Positions 38,203-41,907 of a stretch of 41,907 nucleotides of DNA are shown in pieces (the first letter of the stretch is position 1; every line of letters starts with the position of its first letter). The notes under the pieces are model-generated. The model was not told the origin of the DNA and did not search any database. It saw nothing but the letters and a program-made list of their open reading frames with translations. Source of the DNA: Arcicella sp. (GTDB taxonomy: Bacteria > Bacteroidota > Bacteroidia > Cytophagales > Spirosomataceae); NCBI GenBank assembly GCA_025454855.1, contig JALONS010000007.1:1-41907 (forward strand), given 5' to 3'. Made by a program: the position numbers and the translations under genes.

Positions 38203-38778
38203 TCAGGAAGACAAATGCCTATTTTTCTGGTTTTTTAACCTACTCAAATGCCTGGGTGTAATTCCTAACATATCAGCTACATATTTATCGGGAACTTCTG
38301 ATAAAAATTCAGGTTTGAAGTCCAAAATCCATTGATAACGTTCATCAGCATTACGAGTAATGAACATCGTCACTCGCTTTTCCATGCCTAAATATTCTTC
38401 TTCTATTCGCTTCGTCCAAAGAGCTCTAATGAATATATTTTCAGCGTATAATAAATCCCAATCAGCTTTTTGAGCCAATAAAATTTCGGTAGGTTTAATA
38501 GCTTGAATGCTCTCAAAACTGGCTTGTCCCGTAATAAAACTTGAAAGCGAAGTAGTAAAATCATTTTCCAAGGCTACCCAACGAGTTATTTCATCACCGT
38601 TCGATGTATTGTGAAAATAGCGACAAGCTCCTTTGACGATAAGCCCCAAATAATTGGAAATTTGTCCTTCTTCCACAAAATACTCTCCACTTTTCAACTG
38701 GATTTTTTTAGTAAAAATGGAGTTGAATTTCTCAATTTGAGGTTCACTCAACCCTGCATTTGAAAGGTATTGGTACAT
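38203..38778 (-). CDS. Crp/Fnr-family regulator (paralog 2)
   Basis: cNMP-like domain; 'VPDKYVADMLGITPRHLSRLKNQ'. Confidence 0.92.
   Translation of the reverse strand: MYQYLSNAGLSEPQIEKFNSIFTKKIQLKSGEYFVEEGQISNYLGLIVKGACRYFHNTSNGDEITRWVALENDFTTSLSSFITGQASFESIQAIKPTEILLAQKADWDLLYAENIFIRALWTKRIEEEYLGMEKRVTMFITRNADERYQWILDFKPEFLSEVPDKYVADMLGITPRHLSRLKNQKNRHLSS
38210..38219 (-). promoter_or_regulatory. operator GACAAATGCC, site 8
   Basis: centre 30.5 bp upstream of the minus-strand -7 box TATTTTTG (38177-38184). Confidence 0.55.
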
Positions 38779-38840
38779 AAAAAGCTATTATAAATCTAAA
38801 TTCTTGATTCTACTCCTTGCTGAGTACTGTAAGTTTTTAT

Positions 38841-39233
38841 TTAAAAAACATAATATTTAGGGTTTAGCTGTATAATTCCACCACTTATGGCAGTGCCAGC
38901 CCCAGAGCTAACTTCTTTACCACCTATATAAACTTTGTAAGAGGCTTTCTGACCATCTCTTCCTCCTGTACCTGTGGCACTTGCTCCAACCTGAGTAACA
39001 GTTTTGGCGGCAGTAAACTCGTAAACCCAAGGGAGTTTTTTCACTTCAAAGGTTTCAAAACTGCCATTAGCAACTACTGCCGCTACAATAAAACTACCCG
39101 TAAAATCACCTGTAATTTCATATTTTACGGCACGACTTCCACTGGCGGTAACTTCGTCTTTTGAGCAAGACTGAAAAAATAATAACGCTAAAAAATTAAG
39201 GGCAATGAGCTTTAAAATGCTTGTTCTATTCAT
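38841..39233 (-). CDS. small lipoprotein (possibly MmpS-like)
   Basis: lipobox 'LLFFQSCSKDE'; beta-sandwich-like remainder. Confidence 0.6.
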   Translation of the reverse strand: MNRTSILKLIALNFLALLFFQSCSKDEVTASGSRAVKYEITGDFTGSFIVAAVVANGSFETFEVKKLPWVYEFTAAKTVTQVGASATGTGGRDGQKASYKVYIGGKEVSSGAGTAISGGIIQLNPKYYVF

Positions 39234-39358
39234 AATTGAGATGATTTATGGGTTTGTTTTATGGGTAAATTTAGAGTTAAGCAAAAAAGATTCTGAAATA
39301 ACAGTACCTCAATAAAATCCTTTTTACAAACTTAAATCATTAAAATCGCTCAAAAGAG

Positions 39359-39368
39359 GACATTTGTC
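39359..39368 (-). promoter_or_regulatory. GACATTTGTC operator, site 5
   Basis: centre 29.5 bp upstream of minus-strand -7 box TAAGTTTG (39327-39334). Confidence 0.65.
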
Positions 39369-39478
39369 TATAAATGATGAGTGCAAAAGAGTGGTATTAT
39401 TGTTCAATCCAAGTACGAAAAGCCGAAGTAGTGCTTTGGCTGGTTTGAAGTTGTTTTTTATAGCCTTTCAATTTTATA

Positions 39479-40096
39479 CTATTTCCCAATCAAAACATTG
39501 TAGTCCTTCGGTATTTCTACGCCTTGAAAGCCATTGGTCAGTCCATAAAATATGATTAAAACCAAGCAAACACCAACTATTAAAATGGTTTTTGCTTGCA
39601 TACTGGGTGTTAAACCTAATATATTTCGGCTCACTTTTTTGTTGTGAATGGCTGCAATATGCCCGAAGAAAGCAAAAATAGCCAGTCCATAATACGGAAT
39701 AAAAAACAAATTGAAAGGGAAAGTATTGAGACCAGCTACGCCAAAATAAAAATTGGTATCAAGGTGCAAAACAAGTCGCCCACCCAAAACTGCACTTAAA
39801 TGAATGATGAAAAAAATGGCTAAATACAGCCCAGAGTAGATATGTAGCTTTTCAAAATTAGAAATGGCGGTTTTTCGGTTTGCCCAAAATAGTTTTAATC
39901 CAGAAATTATTTGAACCAAAACTGCAATCAGTAAAATCGATTCGACAAAAATATTACGATAAAAAACTCGTAATAAATTCATTATTTCGATATGCTTGTT
40001 AGCCCCCAAAATGCTACAAAGATGATTGAACAAATGAAGTCCAACAAAAATAGCGATAGTAAGCCCCGAGATATAATGTAGCTTTTTTACAGTCAT
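39479..40096 (-). CDS. multi-TM membrane protein with conserved-looking TM histidines (cytochrome-b-like)
   Basis: 'VGLHLFNHLCS', 'KLHIYSGLYLAIFFIIHLSAV', 'FFGHIAAIH'. Confidence 0.55.
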   Translation of the reverse strand: MTVKKLHYISGLTIAIFVGLHLFNHLCSILGANKHIEIMNLLRVFYRNIFVESILLIAVLVQIISGLKLFWANRKTAISNFEKLHIYSGLYLAIFFIIHLSAVLGGRLVLHLDTNFYFGVAGLNTFPFNLFFIPYYGLAIFAFFGHIAAIHNKKVSRNILGLTPSMQAKTILIVGVCLVLIIFYGLTNGFQGVEIPKDYNVLIGK

Positions 40097-40145
40097 AAAG
40101 TATGAAGTTTTTCCGAAGTTAGTATTTAAAATAACTTGAAAACAA

Positions 40146-40155
40146 GACAAATGTC
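40146..40155 (-). promoter_or_regulatory. GACAAATGTC operator, site 6
   Basis: centre 29.5 bp upstream of minus-strand -7-like TAACTTCG (40114-40121). Confidence 0.6.
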
Positions 40156-40196
40156 TGATTGTGATGAGAGGTTGAGTTTTTGGCTTAACGGAATAA

Positions 40197-40964
40197 CTAA
40201 TCTCTCATCAATTTGGCTTTCAATTCCTCCGCCCGTTTTCGCCCGCCAGTATAATTTGGGTCAAGGGAAATAGCGTTATCTAAATATTTAATAGTCAGTG
40301 TTCTATCATTTTTTCCTTGATGCTGATTTGCCCACGCCCAATACACAAAACTCATGATTTTGTCGTTTGCATATTCTTTATTTTTTACCTGTTTATCAAT
40401 GATGGATTGCATATCCAATTTGGCAAATCTTCGTTTCTTGTAAAATATCCAAGGCAAGTTTTCGGCTACACTTCCTCTCAGAAATTCGGGTAAATAGCTC
40501 ACATCCGCATAATCTTTTACCGCTATTTCAAATAATCGAAAAGCATCTCCCAATAAACCTAACTTCTTGGTTTCAGCTCCTACTAATGAAATAGCTGATG
40601 CCCGATATGAGGTAATGAACGGTAATAGTTCAGGTGTGGTTTGTTTATTTTGAGCCATTTCCGTGAGAATATCATAACTTTTTTGAGCATACCCTTTGTA
40701 TCCAGTTTTCGATAAAAAGCCCAGATTCAAGGCTGTTTCATGGTAAATAATGCCTTTGCGGGCTTTATTAATTTCCGAAGGGTTTTGCTCAAAAGCCAAT
40801 TCTACGGCTTTGAGTTGCGTTTTCAGAAAGGTGGTGTCAATAATCTCCATCACATCCTCTAATTGATGTTCGATGCTATTCATCTTTGAGAGATTTAACT
40901 GAGCGAATGTGGCGTGCGTGGCAGTCATTGCGATGAATGTTAAAGTGGATAATTTTTGTCTCAT
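40197..40964 (-). CDS. secreted TPR-like protein
   Basis: signal peptide; helical repeats; 'KYLDNAISLDPNYTGGRKRAEELKAKL'. Confidence 0.65.
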   Translation of the reverse strand: MRQKLSTLTFIAMTATHATFAQLNLSKMNSIEHQLEDVMEIIDTTFLKTQLKAVELAFEQNPSEINKARKGIIYHETALNLGFLSKTGYKGYAQKSYDILTEMAQNKQTTPELLPFITSYRASAISLVGAETKKLGLLGDAFRLFEIAVKDYADVSYLPEFLRGSVAENLPWIFYKKRRFAKLDMQSIIDKQVKNKEYANDKIMSFVYWAWANQHQGKNDRTLTIKYLDNAISLDPNYTGGRKRAEELKAKLMRD

Positions 40965-41026
40965 TATTTGATTTATTTAATGAGACAAAATTACTTTTGC
41001 CAAAACCCGCAAAACGATGACTATTG

Positions 41027-41611
41027 TTAAGATTTTTCTTTGTGGAAAACCCTATTTCTTATTCTACTCAAACTTTCGGGACTAATGCCCAAAAAGTTGG
41101 CAATATATTTTTGTGGTACTCGCTGAAAAAGGTCGGGTTGCTTGGCAATAAGATTTTGGAAACGTTCTTCGGGCTTTTCAGAAGATAATGACATGGCAAT
41201 TTCTGTGGCTTTTTGGGCTACATTTTCAGCCATTATTCGCCCAAAAGTTTCGTACTTATTGTATTCTTTATAAAGTTTATACAGATTTTGTTTATGAATT
41301 AGCAAAACGGTAGTTTCTTCCAGAGCTTGTAAATTCATTTTACCGATGGTTTCGTAAGTAAAACTCTGAAAATCCGTTACCCAGCTATTTTCAAACGAAA
41401 TATCACAGGTTTTCTCATTTCCATCTTTGATATGAAAGTGTCTGATTGAACCTTTAGCAATAAAGGCAATGAAATTGCAAACGGTATTATCTTGCAACAA
41501 AAACTCTTTCTTTTTGAGCATTTTCATTTCAAAATAAACATCAATAAGTTCCAATTCAGCATCTGAAAGGGGAATCACATTTCGGCAGTAAGTTTTTAAT
41601 TGATTGAACAT
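41027..41611 (-). CDS. Crp/Fnr-family regulator (paralog 3)
   Basis: cNMP-like domain; 'VPQKYIANFLGISPESLSRIRNR'. Confidence 0.92.
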   Translation of the reverse strand: MFNQLKTYCRNVIPLSDAELELIDVYFEMKMLKKKEFLLQDNTVCNFIAFIAKGSIRHFHIKDGNEKTCDISFENSWVTDFQSFTYETIGKMNLQALEETTVLLIHKQNLYKLYKEYNKYETFGRIMAENVAQKATEIAMSLSSEKPEERFQNLIAKQPDLFQRVPQKYIANFLGISPESLSRIRNRVFHKEKS

Positions 41612-41653
41612 TGAAGTTTTATTTTTTCAAATTCAAAAGTAAACATAATAACC

Positions 41654-41902
41654 TCAATTCCTAATCCTTACTAATTTACTCACGATGTACGAACCATTTG
41701 CATAAACTGGATGAGCAATATTATCTGACGAAAATACACTTAAACCTCTCAAAATCAGTGTATCACCCACAAACGAACACTTGAATTTTGCTAAACCATT
41801 CGTAAACATTGGATTCATGGCAAAGGTGGCTTTGGTAGAGAGGATTGAGTCTTTAAACTCAAACGTTCCCGTATTGATGATGGATTGATTAAAGCGGCTC
41901 AA
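41654..41902 (-). CDS. C-terminal part of an unidentified protein, apparently truncated by the window edge
   Basis: ORF reaches the window end; no clear family. Confidence 0.4.
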   Translation of the reverse strand: MSRFNQSIINTGTFEFKDSILSTKATFAMNPMFTNGLAKFKCSFVGDTLILRGLSVFSSDNIAHPVYANGSYIVSKLVRIRN

Positions 41903-41907
41903 TTTTA

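Noticed and set aside
1-41907. CRISPR array, defence island, prophage or insertion sequence
   Set aside because: No regularly spaced direct repeats, cas, transposase, integrase or phage structural genes were recognised.

Overview
This is an AT-rich Bacteroidota (Cytophagales-like) chromosomal window, judged from TAnnTTTG -7 boxes, TonB/carboxypeptidase-regulatory-like receptors and DUF4249. It carries about 45 supportable CDS: transcription regulators (WYL, PadR, LytS/LytTR, AraC, LuxR, three Crp/Fnr paralogs, XRE, ECF sigma), three TonB-dependent receptors, alpha/beta hydrolases, an alkylation-repair pair (ogt/alkA), a Vat-like acetyltransferase, a Kazal-type lipoprotein and secreted ankyrin proteins. 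I found no tRNA, rRNA, CRISPR array or intact mobile element. The main non-coding observations are: (1) a roughly 600-nt gene-free region (about 3540-4176) with two sigma54-like promoters, a 13-bp perfect hairpin inside an 8-bp clamp, then three consecutive stem domains each presenting the same loop TTGGCGGA, ending at a terminator-like hairpin - a candidate undescribed structured ncRNA; (2) a GACAWWTGTC operator family at several promoters, with its centre 29.5-30.5 bp upstream of the -7 box in at least seven cases, interleaved with the Crp/Fnr genes - a candidate regulon; (3) an operator module (TGCAGA-N13-TTTGCATAAT, -7 box at fixed offset) shared by the LytS/LytTR operon and two nearby outer-membrane loci. 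All calls are by eye; no searches or folding programs were run.
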